Shown: positions 36,631-45,134, counted from the stretch's first letter. The stretch: DNA of 64,000 nt from Streptomyces venezuelae ATCC 10712 (GCF_008639165.1 NZ_CP029197.1:4030001-4094000); one strand, 5' to 3'. Translations and numbers: made by a program. The notes: generated from the letters alone by a model not told the origin.

Positions 36631-38046
36631 CTAGTCGAAGCGCGCGGCGAGCAGCACCACGTCCTCACCGTCCACGGCCGGGTCGAGGCCCTCGGGCAGC
36701 AGGGTCCGCAGCACGTGGTCGGCGACGGCGCCCGGGTCGTGCCGGTCCGCCTTCGGCACGCTCGACGCCGCCGCGTGGAGCCGGGCGAAGGCCCGGTCCA
36801 TGGCGTCGCCGGTACGGCGCAGCAGCCCGTCCGTGTACAGAAGCACCGTTTCTCCGGGCGCCGGGGACAGCTCCACGCTCGGCGCCTCCCAGCAGGAGAG
36901 CATCCCGAGCGGGGCCGAGAGCGAGGTCTCGACGAACTCGGTCCGCCGGTCGCCGATGACCAGCGGCGGGGCGTGGCCGGCCCCGGCGAGGACGATCCTG
37001 CGCCGGGCAGGCTCGGCGTAGGCGAAGAGCGCGGTCGCCGACCGGGCCGGTTCGGTGAGCCGGAGCAGCAGCTCCAGGTCGGAGAGGACGGCCACCGGGT
37101 CCTCGCCCTCCATCACCGCGTACGCCCGGAGGGAGGCGCGCAGCCGCCCCATGGCGGCGAGCGCGCTGGGCCCGGTGCCGGAGACGGAGCCGACGGCGAG
37201 GCCGAGGGCCCCCTCGGGCAGCGGCAGCGCGTCGTACCAGTCGCCCCCGCCGCGGGGCCCGGTGCGGTGGCGGGCGGCGAGCTGGACGCCGGGGACGCGG
37301 GGGAGACGGCTGGGCAGCAGCTCCTCCGCGACGGTCGCGACCTGGACGCGGGCGCGCTCGACCTGGAGCAGGCGGGCGAGGTGCTCGGTGGCGAACCGGC
37401 CGTAGAGCCCGATGAGGTGGCGCTGGCGGTCGGTGGGTTCGGCGGGTTCGTCGTAGAGCCAGACGGCGGCACCGAGCCGGCCCGCCTCCTCGGTGGCGAG
37501 GGGCAGGGCGTAACTGGCGGCGTAGCCGAGGCGGGCGGCGACCTCGCGGTGGCGCGGATCGAGGCCTTCCTCGGTGCGGACGTCACGGATGGCGATCGGA
37601 TCGGGGACCCGCTCGGGGTGGACCGGATCGGGAAGGCCGTCGAGGAGACGGCCGTAGCTGCTGGTTCCGCGCGGGACGGTCTCGATGGTGCCCAGATCGG
37701 CGTGGGCGAGGCCGAGTCCGATGGTGGAGGCGGGGCCGAGCCCGTCGGCCGGTTCGAGGACGGCCATGCCGCGGCGGGCCCCGACGAGGGCGGCGCCGGC
37801 GGCGAGCACCTCACGGAGGGCCTCGTCGAGGACGGCGGTCCTGATGAGGCGCTCGGTGAGTTCGTGGAGGGTGGTGAGGTCGGAGACCCAGGAGGCGAGG
37901 CGGTCCTGGATCAGCGCGCCGGGCGGGGGGACCGGGTCGGAGGGTGCCGCGGCCGCGGGGACCCCGGGAAGGGGCGACGTAGTGTGCGGGGACCCGGGAA
38001 CCGTGGAATCGATTCCAGCCACTTTCGGCAAGTGCGGGGCACTCAT
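36631..38046 (-). CDS. GAF-SpoIIE phosphatase with altered metal site
   Basis: A 471-residue protein with a GAF domain (about residues 60-225) and a PP2C-type SpoIIE/RsbU domain (about 245-470). Such proteins dephosphorylate anti-anti-sigma factors in partner-switching cascades, countering RsbW-like kinases. The domain has GGGDWYDALPLP and VLLYTDGLLRRTG, but the usual GDVxGHG motif reads GSVSGTGPSA, replacing a metal-binding Asp by Ser. The enzyme may therefore be weak or inactive. GGAAAG precedes ATG 38046; in-frame ATGs at 38082 and 38100 are alternatives. Upstream frame extension to 38790 is a shadow containing repeats. Confidence 0.85.
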   Translation of the reverse strand: MSAPHLPKVAGIDSTVPGSPHTTSPLPGVPAAAAPSDPVPPPGALIQDRLASWVSDLTTLHELTERLIRTAVLDEALREVLAAGAALVGARRGMAVLEPADGLGPASTIGLGLAHADLGTIETVPRGTSSYGRLLDGLPDPVHPERVPDPIAIRDVRTEEGLDPRHREVAARLGYAASYALPLATEEAGRLGAAVWLYDEPAEPTDRQRHLIGLYGRFATEHLARLLQVERARVQVATVAEELLPSRLPRVPGVQLAARHRTGPRGGGDWYDALPLPEGALGLAVGSVSGTGPSALAAMGRLRASLRAYAVMEGEDPVAVLSDLELLLRLTEPARSATALFAYAEPARRRIVLAGAGHAPPLVIGDRRTEFVETSLSAPLGMLSCWEAPSVELSPAPGETVLLYTDGLLRRTGDAMDRAFARLHAAASSVPKADRHDPGAVADHVLRTLLPEGLDPAVDGEDVVLLAARFD

Positions 38047-38412
38047 GTCAGTCGGCTTTCCGACCGGTGCGTTTGACGCCATAGCATCGCAAACCCCCAT
38101 GTCATTCTGAGCCGCTCGATGCATCCACATGTACACGCACAAGAGGAACGATGTCCAGCATTGTCCCCACGGGACTTGTGGTGTCCGTGAGGTCGTGCGA
38201 GGGGGTTGAAGTACGAGGGAAGTTGGCCGAAAATTGTCCTCGGTGTGCACCTTTTGCGGTCGACTGGCGTCGTTTGAAGGCGCGTCATTCCGAGCGTGCT
38301 GGGTACGTAATCGATGACAGGCAGGGGCAGTTGAAGCCGCCCCGGACCGTGACGCGGAACCCCGGCGTCCTTCTCGCCGCAGGCCGCAGCCCGTCACCGA
38401 GTGGCGGGGAAC
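38047..38412. other. Intergenic region without a supported gene
   Basis: This part of the 600-base gap between the leftward SpoIIE gene and the rightward prim-pol-like gene has lower G+C than its surroundings. I see no coding frame with proper codon bias and no convincing promoter. It probably holds the leftward promoter. Confidence 0.5.
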
Positions 38413-38520
38413 GTGTTCTGACCCGCCCTGGTTCCGACCCCGGCTCCACCTCGTTCTGACCCGGCTCCACCTGGTACTGAGCTCGCTCCATCTGGTTCCA
38501 CGTGGTTCCACCTGGTTCCG
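38413..38520. repeat. Degenerate GTTCTGACC/CTCCACCTG repeat
   Basis: About five imperfect copies of a 20-22-bp unit, with cores GTTCTGACC and CTCCACCTG or GTTCCACCTG, fill this stretch. Both strands are open in places but give only repetitive peptides, so I regard it as noncoding. It lies upstream of the prim-pol-like gene. Confidence 0.65.
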
Positions 38521-38647
38521 GCCCGGCCGCCCCCGCTGCGACGGGGGCCGCCATTCCGCCGACCCGGTACGCGCTGATACGCACGGTGAAGTGTCCTGCA
38601 CATGGTGTGATGTGGATTCGGCGTTCAACGGAAAGGAACGAGCGCAC

Positions 38648-39328
38648 ATGCGCGAGATCCTCGGAAGGCGACGCAGGCTCCGGTTCCGGCGCAAGGCGAG
38701 GACCGCCCGGCTCGACGCGGCGGTCACCTTCGCCGTCGAGTGGGGCTGGCCCGTCCTGCCGGGAGCGGGCCTGAGAGCGACGACCCGCACGGCCGCGGGC
38801 CCGGCCTGCTCCTGCCCCGACCCGGACTGCGTGGTGCCCGGCGCCCACCCCTACGACCCCGGACTGCTCGCCGCCACCACGGACGAGCGGATGATCCGCT
38901 GGTGGTGGACCAGGCGCCCGGACGCGCCGGTCGTCCTCGCCACCGGCGGCCGCGCGCCCTGCGCGGTCAGCCTGCCCGCGGTGGCGGGCGCGCGGGCGCT
39001 CGCCGCGCTCGACGCGACGGGCATGCGGCTCGGCCCGGTGGTGGCCACCCCGACGCGGTGGTCGATCCTCGTGGCCCCGTACGGCCTCGAACGGCTCGGT
39101 GAGCTGCTGTACGCGAAGGACAGCGTGCCCAGTTCGCTGCGGTTCCATGGAGAGGGCGGCTATCTACTCCTGCCGCCGTCGGTCGCCGGGACCGGCCAGG
39201 TGCGCTGGGAGCGGGCTCCGCTCGCCGGTTCGGCCCGGCCGTGGCTGCCGGACGTGGAGGCCGTGGTCGACGCGCTGATCGAGGCGAGCACGAGCACCCC
39301 GGGCGGCGGGAGCCGGCTGGCGTACTGA
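38648..39328 (+). CDS. Bifunctional primase/polymerase-like (prim-pol N domain) protein
   Basis: A 226-residue protein resembling the N-terminal domain of archaeo-eukaryotic prim-pol proteins found on mobile elements. Seen are the Ala-rich N-terminal helix with EWGWPVLPG, a Cys-rich loop CSCPDPDCVVPGAHPYDPG, and ATTDERMIRWWWTRRPDAPVVLATGG. The acidic motif expected after this (hDhD) is missing: the sequence reads CAVSLPAVAG. No helicase domain follows. So it may bind nucleic acid or nucleotide rather than polymerise. AAAGGAA precedes ATG 38648. Its last codons and stop are repeated three more times downstream. Confidence 0.75.
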   Translation: MREILGRRRRLRFRRKARTARLDAAVTFAVEWGWPVLPGAGLRATTRTAAGPACSCPDPDCVVPGAHPYDPGLLAATTDERMIRWWWTRRPDAPVVLATGGRAPCAVSLPAVAGARALAALDATGMRLGPVVATPTRWSILVAPYGLERLGELLYAKDSVPSSLRFHGEGGYLLLPPSVAGTGQVRWERAPLAGSARPWLPDVEAVVDALIEASTSTPGGGSRLAY

Positions 39329-39405
39329 GGCGGCGGCCGGCGGCGTACTGAGGCGGCGGCTGGCGTACTGAGGGGGTCGCCGTCGGCGTACTGAGGCGGC
39401 GGCCG
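39319..39405 (+). repeat. 20-23-bp tandem repeat copying the 3' end of the prim-pol-like gene
   Basis: The core GGCGTACTGAGG starts at 39319, 39342, 39362 and 39385. The first copy is the gene's own Ala-Tyr-stop end. The other three, with flanks rich in GGCGGC, follow downstream and keep the TACTGA stop. Confidence 0.85.
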
Positions 39406-39546
39406 GCACTTCTCTTCACCCGAACGGGTGTGTCCTGGTCCGACTTGTACGGGAAACGGGCGCGCGGCCGACCGGGCGCCCGTCGGCCGCCGCTATGTTC
39501 ACCCCACCGTTCAAGATCTCCAGCCGAGCAGGAGCAGGTGGGGCAC

Positions 39547-40188
39547 ATGAGTCCGGTGAACCTCCGCGTGGTCGGACTCGGGGCCGTCGTCACGGCCGCC
39601 GTCCTGTTGCCGCTCGTCGCGATGGCGGGCCCAACGGGCGAACCCGTACGACCGGCCGGGGCGGCCGGAGGGGCCGACGCGAAGCCCGGCGACCTGTGGG
39701 AGGGCCTCGGCCTGGAGCCCCGCGCGCCGGAGGCCGCTCCCGCGCCGGCGACCTCCGCCGCTCCGGGGCCCGTATCCGGGCCCGCCGCCGGGTCCACTCC
39801 GGGCTCCGTGGCTGGAGCCGGTCAGGACTCCCCCGAGCGGGTCACGCACTGTGGGCCGGAACTAGCCTCTCCCGAGGGGGTCGAGGCGCAGACCTGTGTG
39901 CTCGCGGAAGGACCGGACACCTGGGCGCGTACGTACTACCGGAACGCGACCGGCCAGAATCTCGACGCGTTTCTGACCCTCCTGGCACCCGGTGGGCGGA
40001 CCGTACAAGTCCGCTGCCCGGTCCCCGCGCAGGACGAACCGGGAACCTGTGAAACACCCAGGGAGCGCGGCAAGGGCGCGTCCACGGCGTATACGGCGGT
40101 GGCGGAATTCGCGGGTACGGGCGAGGGGGACAACACTCCGCTGCTGCTCCGAGCGGGCAGCAACACCGCGGACAGCGAAGGAAGTTGA
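39547..40188 (+). CDS. Secreted protein of unknown function
   Basis: A 213-residue exported protein. A Sec signal (VVGLGAVVTAAVLLPLVAMA) is followed by a Pro/Ala/Gly-rich linker to about residue 95 and a compact C-terminal domain with four Cys (THCG, AQTCVLAE, VRCPVPAQ, GTCETP) and aromatic residues such as TWARTYYRNATG, likely two disulfides. I do not recognise the domain. ATG 39547 has AGGTGGGG upstream; the frame extends to 39430. It has its own unit, downstream of the prim-pol-like gene, with a hairpin after it. Confidence 0.75.
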   Translation: MSPVNLRVVGLGAVVTAAVLLPLVAMAGPTGEPVRPAGAAGGADAKPGDLWEGLGLEPRAPEAAPAPATSAAPGPVSGPAAGSTPGSVAGAGQDSPERVTHCGPELASPEGVEAQTCVLAEGPDTWARTYYRNATGQNLDAFLTLLAPGGRTVQVRCPVPAQDEPGTCETPRERGKGASTAYTAVAEFAGTGEGDNTPLLLRAGSNTADSEGS

Positions 40189-40229
40189 GGGTCGACGCCC
40201 CGGACCTCGCCGGAAGCGGACATGGAAAG

Positions 40230-40269
40230 GCCCGATCGCTGGCGACGGGGGATGCACCAGCGACCGGGC
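40230..40269. terminator. Hairpin after the secreted-protein gene
   Basis: GCCCGATCGCTGG (40230-40242) and CCAGCGACCGGGC (40257-40269) form a 13-bp stem with one mismatch. Confidence 0.65.
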
Positions 40270-40408
40270 TTCCAGAACGGTAACAAGAGATCTGCTGTTC
40301 GCAAATTCGATCTCGGTTATTCGGACAGGGATTTACCTGTCCGAAGACCAGGTTGTGGCCGAAGTCACCGACTGGTCGGTCTGTCAGTCACCGATACCAC
40401 CTGGGGTA

Positions 40409-41386
40409 TCAGCTGAGAGTCACCTGACGGTTCGTGAGGCCGCCGCGCGCCCGCCGCTCCTCGGCCGTGAGCGGGGCGTCCGAGGCGAGCGCCCCGGCCA
40501 GCCGCTCGGCGAACTCGGCGGCCGGCTTCTCGCACTCCTCGGCCGTCATCGCCGTCGGCAGGTCCCAGACCGGCACCATCAGCCCGTGGGCACGGAACGA
40601 ACCGACCAAGCGGGTGTCGGCACCCAGGGAGGTCGAACCGGCGGCCTGCAGGCGGGCGAGCGCGTCGAGGAGCTTCTCCTCCGGGTACGGCATGACCCAG
40701 CGCAGGTGGTTCTTCTCCGGGGTCTCGCACCAGTACGCCGAGTCGACGCTCGCCAGCTTCACCGTCGGGATCGCGGCGGCGTTGGCACGCTCCAGGGAGG
40801 CGGCGACCTCCGGGTCGGCACCGTCGGCGGACTGCGGGATCCAGAACTCGAAGCCCGTGTGGACCTCCGGCGCGAACTCGGCGTCCGCGTCGAGCAGGTC
40901 CTGGAGGCGCGGGCCCTCGGCCGGAACCCGGCGCGCCGGGATCGGCGTGCCCGGCTCGGCCTCAAGGGCGCGCTGAAGGGTGTCGGCGAGGTCGCGGGCG
41001 AGGTCGCCGGAGGTGGCCTCGTTCTGCAGGGCGAGCAGGACCGAGCCGTCGTCCCGGCGGAGCGCCGGCCAGGCCATCGGCAGCACGGTCGCGAGCGTCA
41101 CCGAGGGAACGCCCTCCGGGAGGCCGTCCTTCAGGGTGAGCGGCACGGTCGCGGCGGGCACCAGCTCGCGCAGCGCGACCCAGTCGCACTCGCCGGCCAG
41201 GCCCTCGAAGGGACGCTGGACGAGCTCGGTGACGGCGTGCGCGGCGGCCCGGCCGTGACACGCCTTGTAGCGGCGGCCCGAACCGCACGGGCACGGCTCG
41301 CGCGCCCCGACGACCGGGATCTCCCCGTTCGTGACCTGTGCCTGGCCGGTCTTGCCGGCCTTCGTCTGGGGGCGCTTCTTGGCCAT
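40409..41386 (-). CDS. SEC-C zinc motif protein (DUF5926 family)
   Basis: The 325-residue protein starts MAKKRPQTKAGK and has the SEC-C metal-binding motif near its N-terminus, REPCPCGSGRRYKACHG, as in the C-terminus of SecA. The rest matches the actinobacterial DUF5926 family, of unknown role, with HLRWVMPYPEEKLLDALARL. ATG 41386 has GAGAAAG upstream; the open frame to 41752 is an overlapping shadow. SEC-C motifs bind Zn and often mediate contact with SecB or ribosomes; here this is inference. The leftward gene ends in a 220-base gap. Confidence 0.85.
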   Translation of the reverse strand: MAKKRPQTKAGKTGQAQVTNGEIPVVGAREPCPCGSGRRYKACHGRAAAHAVTELVQRPFEGLAGECDWVALRELVPAATVPLTLKDGLPEGVPSVTLATVLPMAWPALRRDDGSVLLALQNEATSGDLARDLADTLQRALEAEPGTPIPARRVPAEGPRLQDLLDADAEFAPEVHTGFEFWIPQSADGADPEVAASLERANAAAIPTVKLASVDSAYWCETPEKNHLRWVMPYPEEKLLDALARLQAAGSTSLGADTRLVGSFRAHGLMVPVWDLPTAMTAEECEKPAAEFAERLAGALASDAPLTAEERRARGGLTNRQVTLS

Positions 41387-41584
41387 GGTGTGGCTTTCTC
41401 CCGATCGCGGCGGTGCGGTGCGTGTGCGGTGCTTGTTCCGGCGCGAGCCTAGCCGCACCGGGCACCCACACCCCTCAGGCGGGCCGCTGCCCCATGAGCG
41501 GGACGGCGGCCACCGGGGCCGTACGCGATCGGTGGGGAGCGCCGAACGCGGCCGGCCGGCCGACTCGCCGTGCGCCGCGCCGTA

Positions 41585-41710
41585 CGCCGCCAGTCCAGCT
41601 CGCCGTACGCCGCCAGCCGGTCGTCGTACGTCGTCCTCCAGGTCCCCGAATGCCGTCAGTCCAGAGCGCCGTACCCCGTCAGTCCAGGTCGTCGTACGCG
41701 TCCAGGATGT
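41585..41710. repeat. 22-23-bp tandem repeat copying the 3' end of the RsbW-like gene
   Basis: About five copies of a unit that reads TACGRCG...CTGGACTGRCGG on the leftward strand, with core CTGGACTGACGG in the first two. The first copy carries the gene's last codons (YDDLD) and TGA; later ones have lost or changed the stop. The copies continue to the edge of the region upstream of the SEC-C gene. Confidence 0.85.
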
Positions 41711-42194
41711 CGAAGCGGGAGCCGCCGCCCACTCGGGCCGCGAAGTCCTCACGGCGGTGTCCCTCGGTGACCACCACCCAGACCGTGACCTCGCCGGTCG
41801 CGCTGTCCCGTACGCCCCAGTCCTGGGCCAGCGCGCTGATGATGTTCAGCCCGCGCCCGCCCCGTGCGGTGACCGAGGGCGTCGCCGGAACGGGCCGCGT
41901 CGGCCCGCCGCCGTCCGTGACCTCGACCCTGAGACCGCCCGCCGAGTCGACCCGCCAGGCCGCCCGTACATCCCCGTCGCCACGATCCGCCCGCCCCAGC
42001 GGCCTGCCGTACCGGCAGGCATTGCTGAGCAGCTCGGAAAGGATCAGCACCGCGTCGTCGACGACCGAATCGGACACCCCGCTGCGGTACAGCTCGTCCC
42101 GCATCCGGTGTCTCGCCTCACCCACGCCCGCAGGGCCATGGGGTACGGCCATGCTCGACGACGTGGGCACCTCCTGTGCCACCACCAACGCCAC
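41679..42194 (-). CDS. RsbW-like ATP-binding regulatory protein
   Basis: A 171-residue GHKL ATPase domain protein: helix GVGEARHRMRDELYRSGVSDSVV, N-box LILSELLSNACRYG, G1 VTDGGGPTRP and G2 GGRGLNIISALAQDWG. It is the streptomycete anti-sigma/Ser-kinase-type ATPase that partners STAS-domain antagonists and SpoIIE-like phosphatases. I place the start at GTG 42194 because AAAGGAGG lies 8 bases upstream, an ideal site; ATG 42152 (MAVPHGP) is the alternative. The gene's 3' end is repeated downstream. Its sigma partner is unknown. Confidence 0.85.
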   Translation of the reverse strand: MALVVAQEVPTSSSMAVPHGPAGVGEARHRMRDELYRSGVSDSVVDDAVLILSELLSNACRYGRPLGRADRGDGDVRAAWRVDSAGGLRVEVTDGGGPTRPVPATPSVTARGGRGLNIISALAQDWGVRDSATGEVTVWVVVTEGHRREDFAARVGGGSRFDILDAYDDLD

Positions 42195-42283
42195 CCCCGA
42201 GACCTCCTTTGCCCCACGCCACCGTGTGGATGCCCCAATGGACTGGACCGGAAACCGGCCAATCCGCGTTCGATGAGGCACTC

Positions 42284-42352
42284 GTGACGATCGCGTACGC
42301 GGTGAACGCGCCGGTGCACTCCCCGCAGGCCCCGCCGACCCTTGTGGCGTAA
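42284..42352 (+). CDS. Possible 22-residue peptide
   Basis: GTG 42284 opens a frame of 22 codons ending at TAA 42350-42352, MTIAYAVNAPVHSPQAPPTL..., with GAGG 6 bases upstream and 21 of 22 third positions G or C. It is divergent from the RsbW-like gene and convergent with the phosphodiesterase gene. It may be noncoding; support comes only from these features. Confidence 0.3.
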   Translation: MTIAYAVNAPVHSPQAPPTLVA

Positions 42353-42415
42353 GGGAAAGGAGGGGTTCAGGGGACGGGAATCGGACGCCCGGCGGGTGTC
42401 GGCAGGTCGGAAGAC

Positions 42416-43237
42416 TCAGTCGCGGCCCAGCTGCGCGAGCACCTGCTTGGGACGGTTGGTGATGATCGCGTCCACGCCCAGCCGCTCGCAGAGCTCGACG
42501 TCCTCCGCCTCGTCCACGGTCCAGACGTGCACCTGGTGACCGGCCTTCTGCAGCCGCAGGATCACCGCCGGATTGTGCCGGACGATCCGGATCGAAGGCC
42601 CGGCGATGCGCGCGCCCGCGGGGAGCCGCCCGTCGCGCAGCCTCGGCGAGACGAACTGGGCGAGGGAGACGGTGGGGAGCGTCGGCGAGGCCGCGGCGAT
42701 CCGGTGCAGGGAGCGGGCCGAGAAGCTCATGACGCGTACGGGGGAGTCCGCGGCGGACGCGGGCGCGTCCAGGCCGAACCGCTTGAGGAGCTGGAGCAGC
42801 CGCTCCTCGACCTGGCCCGCCCAGCGGGTGGGGTGCTTGGTCTCGATGGCCAGCTCGACCCGGCGCCCGGCGTCGGAGACCAGCTCCAGGAGGCGCTCCA
42901 GGGTGAGGACCGAGGTCGATCCGGGGTCGCTCCGGTCGGGGCTCTCTCGGGAGTCCTCGCGGCCCTTCCAGGTGCCGAAGTCGAGGGCGGCGAGATCGGC
43001 GAGTTCGAGGGCGGAGACGGCGCCGCGGCCGTTGGAGGTGCGGTCGACGCGGCGGTCGTGGACGCAGACGAGGTGGCCGTCGGCGGTGAGCCGGACGTCG
43101 CACTCCAGGGCGTCGGCGCCGTCCTCGATGGCCTTCACATAGGCGGCCAGGGTGTGTTCCGGAGCGTCCTCGGAGGCTCCGCGGTGGGCGACGACCTGGA
43201 CGGGGCCGCGGTTCGGGTGCTGCCGTGCGTGAGTCAC
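42416..43237 (-). CDS. Glycerophosphodiester phosphodiesterase
   Basis: The 273-residue cytoplasmic enzyme splits glycerophosphodiesters to glycerol-3-phosphate and an alcohol. Family motifs are VVAHRGASEDAPEHTLAAY (metal His-Arg), ALECDVRLTADGHLVCVHD (Glu-Asp and His), and a late segment HVWTVDEAEDVELCERLGVDAIITNRP. No signal peptide is present, so it acts on lipid turnover products inside the cell. GTG 43237 is chosen over the longer frame to 43324, which would run through the promoter region shared with the HtrA-like gene. Confidence 0.93.
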   Translation of the reverse strand: MTHARQHPNRGPVQVVAHRGASEDAPEHTLAAYVKAIEDGADALECDVRLTADGHLVCVHDRRVDRTSNGRGAVSALELADLAALDFGTWKGREDSRESPDRSDPGSTSVLTLERLLELVSDAGRRVELAIETKHPTRWAGQVEERLLQLLKRFGLDAPASAADSPVRVMSFSARSLHRIAAASPTLPTVSLAQFVSPRLRDGRLPAGARIAGPSIRIVRHNPAVILRLQKAGHQVHVWTVDEAEDVELCERLGVDAIITNRPKQVLAQLGRD

Positions 43238-43440
43238 GGCGTCATGGTGCCATTGGCGGGGTGGGGCGGGCACACCGGAAGGCGTCCGTTCTGTCCGTAT
43301 ATAAAGGTGGGGGTGCGAACGCACAGCTCCGCCTTACAGCGGTCTGACGTCCTGTGGGAAAAGCTTGTGCAGCACCCTGGAGCCAGGCAGGTGCCCCCGT
43401 AGGTACCACCACCCCGCGCAGTCAACGAGGAGAGCGAGCT

Positions 43441-44973
43441 GTGAGCACCGAGAACGAGGGCACGGCGGTACCGGCGGAACCGGCTGCCCCGTCCGCACCT
43501 CCCACGCCTCCCACGCCTCCCACGTCTTCCTCCGCCACGGAGCCGGACAGCGCGCGGGCGGGCCAGGCCGAGCCGACCCACGCCCCGGCCGGCCAGACGA
43601 CGCCCGCCCCGGCGCATGCGGCGCCCGCCCCTGCGGCAGCGCAGACCCCGCCCCCGGCCCCGAACGACCCCCCGACACTCGCGCACCCCCAGCCCCACCC
43701 CGAGGCGCACCCCCAGCCCCACTCTCAGGCGCACACCCCGGCGCACGCCGAGCCCTCCCATGCCGCGGGCGCCGGCGGCTGGCCGCCGCCTCCGCCGGCC
43801 GTGCCCGCCTGGGGCGCCCCCGTCCCGCCCGTGCCCGCCGCCCCCGCGGGACGGCGGCGCACCGGCGGCCTGGTGGCGGCGGTCCTGGTCGCGGCGCTCG
43901 TCGCGGGCGGCATCGGCGGCGGCATCGGGTACTGGGCCGCCCAGCGCGGAGACAACGACGTCAGCTCGACGACGGTGTCCTCGGGCGACGCCCCGGCGAG
44001 CTTCAAGCGCGAGCCGGGGACGGTCGCGGCGGTCGCCGCGCAGGCCCTGCCGAGCGTGGTCACGATCCAGGCGAAGTCCGGCGGTTCGCAGGGCGAGGGC
44101 GGTACGGGCACGGGCTTCGTGTACGACCAGGAAGGCCACATCGTCACCAACAACCACGTGGTGGCGTCGGCGGCGGACGGCGGCACGCTCTCCGTGACCT
44201 TCCCGAACGGCAAGGCGTACGACGCGGAGGTCGTCGGCCGCGCCGAGGGCTACGACGTGGCCGTACTCAAGCTCACCAACGCCCCGAAGGGGCTGAAGCC
44301 GCTGCCGCTCGGCGACTCCGACAAGGTCGCGGTCGGCGACTCGACGATCGCGATCGGGGCGCCCTTCGGCCTGTCCAACACCGTGACCACCGGCATCATC
44401 AGCGCCAAGAACCGCCCGGTCGCCTCGGGCGACGGTTCGGGCGGCAGCAACTCGTACATGAGCGCGCTGCAGACGGACGCGTCGATCAACCCGGGCAACT
44501 CGGGCGGGCCGCTGCTCGACGCGAGCGGAGCGGTGATCGGCATCAACTCCGCGATCCAGTCCACCGGAAGCGGCTTCGGCCAGTCCCAGGCGGGCTCGAT
44601 CGGCCTGGGCTTCGCCATCCCGGTGAACCAGGCGAAGAACGTGGCCCAGCAGCTGATCAAGACGGGCAAGCCGGTGTACCCGGTGATCGGCGCGACGGTG
44701 AACATGCAGCAGCAGGGCGAGGGCGCGAAGATCGCCGCGCAGGGCTCGGGCGGCACGCCCTCGGTCACCCCCGACGGCCCGGCGGCGAAGGCCGGCCTGA
44801 AGCCCGGGGACGTGATCACGGGCTTCGGCGACCACCAGATCGACAGCGGTCCGACCCTCATCAGCGAGATCTGGACCCACAAGCCCGGCGACTCGGTCAA
44901 GATCACTTACGAGCGCGACGGCAAGACCTCCACGGCCACGGTCGTCCTCGGCGAACGCACCGGCGACAGCTGA
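43441..44973 (+). CDS. HtrA/DegP-like membrane-anchored serine protease with PDZ domain
   Basis: A 510-residue S1C protease. The N-terminal 140 residues are Pro/Ala/His-rich and cytoplasmic, followed by one transmembrane segment (GGLVAAVLVAALVAGGIGGG). The extracellular trypsin-like domain has catalytic His near residue 239 (IVTNNHVVAS), Asp near 271 (GYDVAVLKL) and Ser near 354 (NPGNSGGPLL), then a PDZ domain from about residue 405 (AAKAGLKPGDVITGFGD). It degrades or refolds misfolded secreted proteins. GTG 43441 has GAGGAGAG upstream. A TATATAAA sequence at 43298-43305 is an unusually A+T-rich upstream element and a candidate -10 region. Confidence 0.92.
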   Translation: MSTENEGTAVPAEPAAPSAPPTPPTPPTSSSATEPDSARAGQAEPTHAPAGQTTPAPAHAAPAPAAAQTPPPAPNDPPTLAHPQPHPEAHPQPHSQAHTPAHAEPSHAAGAGGWPPPPPAVPAWGAPVPPVPAAPAGRRRTGGLVAAVLVAALVAGGIGGGIGYWAAQRGDNDVSSTTVSSGDAPASFKREPGTVAAVAAQALPSVVTIQAKSGGSQGEGGTGTGFVYDQEGHIVTNNHVVASAADGGTLSVTFPNGKAYDAEVVGRAEGYDVAVLKLTNAPKGLKPLPLGDSDKVAVGDSTIAIGAPFGLSNTVTTGIISAKNRPVASGDGSGGSNSYMSALQTDASINPGNSGGPLLDASGAVIGINSAIQSTGSGFGQSQAGSIGLGFAIPVNQAKNVAQQLIKTGKPVYPVIGATVNMQQQGEGAKIAAQGSGGTPSVTPDGPAAKAGLKPGDVITGFGDHQIDSGPTLISEIWTHKPGDSVKITYERDGKTSTATVVLGERTGDS

Positions 44974-45022
44974 CCGGCTAGGCTGTCCCCCGCGTCGCCC
45001 GTGGCCACCACCGGCGGCGCGG

Positions 45023-45109
45023 GGTGGGTTGCCCGAGCGGCCTAAGGGAACGGTCTTGAAAACCGTCGAGGCAGCGATGTCTCCGTGGGTTCAAATCCCA
45101 CACCCACCG
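45023..45109 (+). tRNA. tRNA-Ser (TGA)
   Basis: An 87-nucleotide class II tRNA. The acceptor GGTGGGT pairs with ACCCACC, the anticodon loop CTTGAAA has TGA at its centre, the variable arm is long as for serine, and GGTTCAAATCC forms the T arm. CCA is not encoded. It decodes UCA and UCG-type codons. Confidence 0.97.
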
Positions 45110-45134
45110 CAGCAGCTCAGTGAACGCGCTGACC

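Noticed and set aside
39300..39420. CRISPR-like short repeats
   Set aside because: Units are tandem, degenerate and without unique spacers; no cas genes are near.
40409..41752. Extension of the SEC-C protein to GTG/ATG at 41752
   Set aside because: The added N-terminus is made from the tandem repeat at 41585-41710, while ATG 41386 starts a typical MAKKRP N-terminus.
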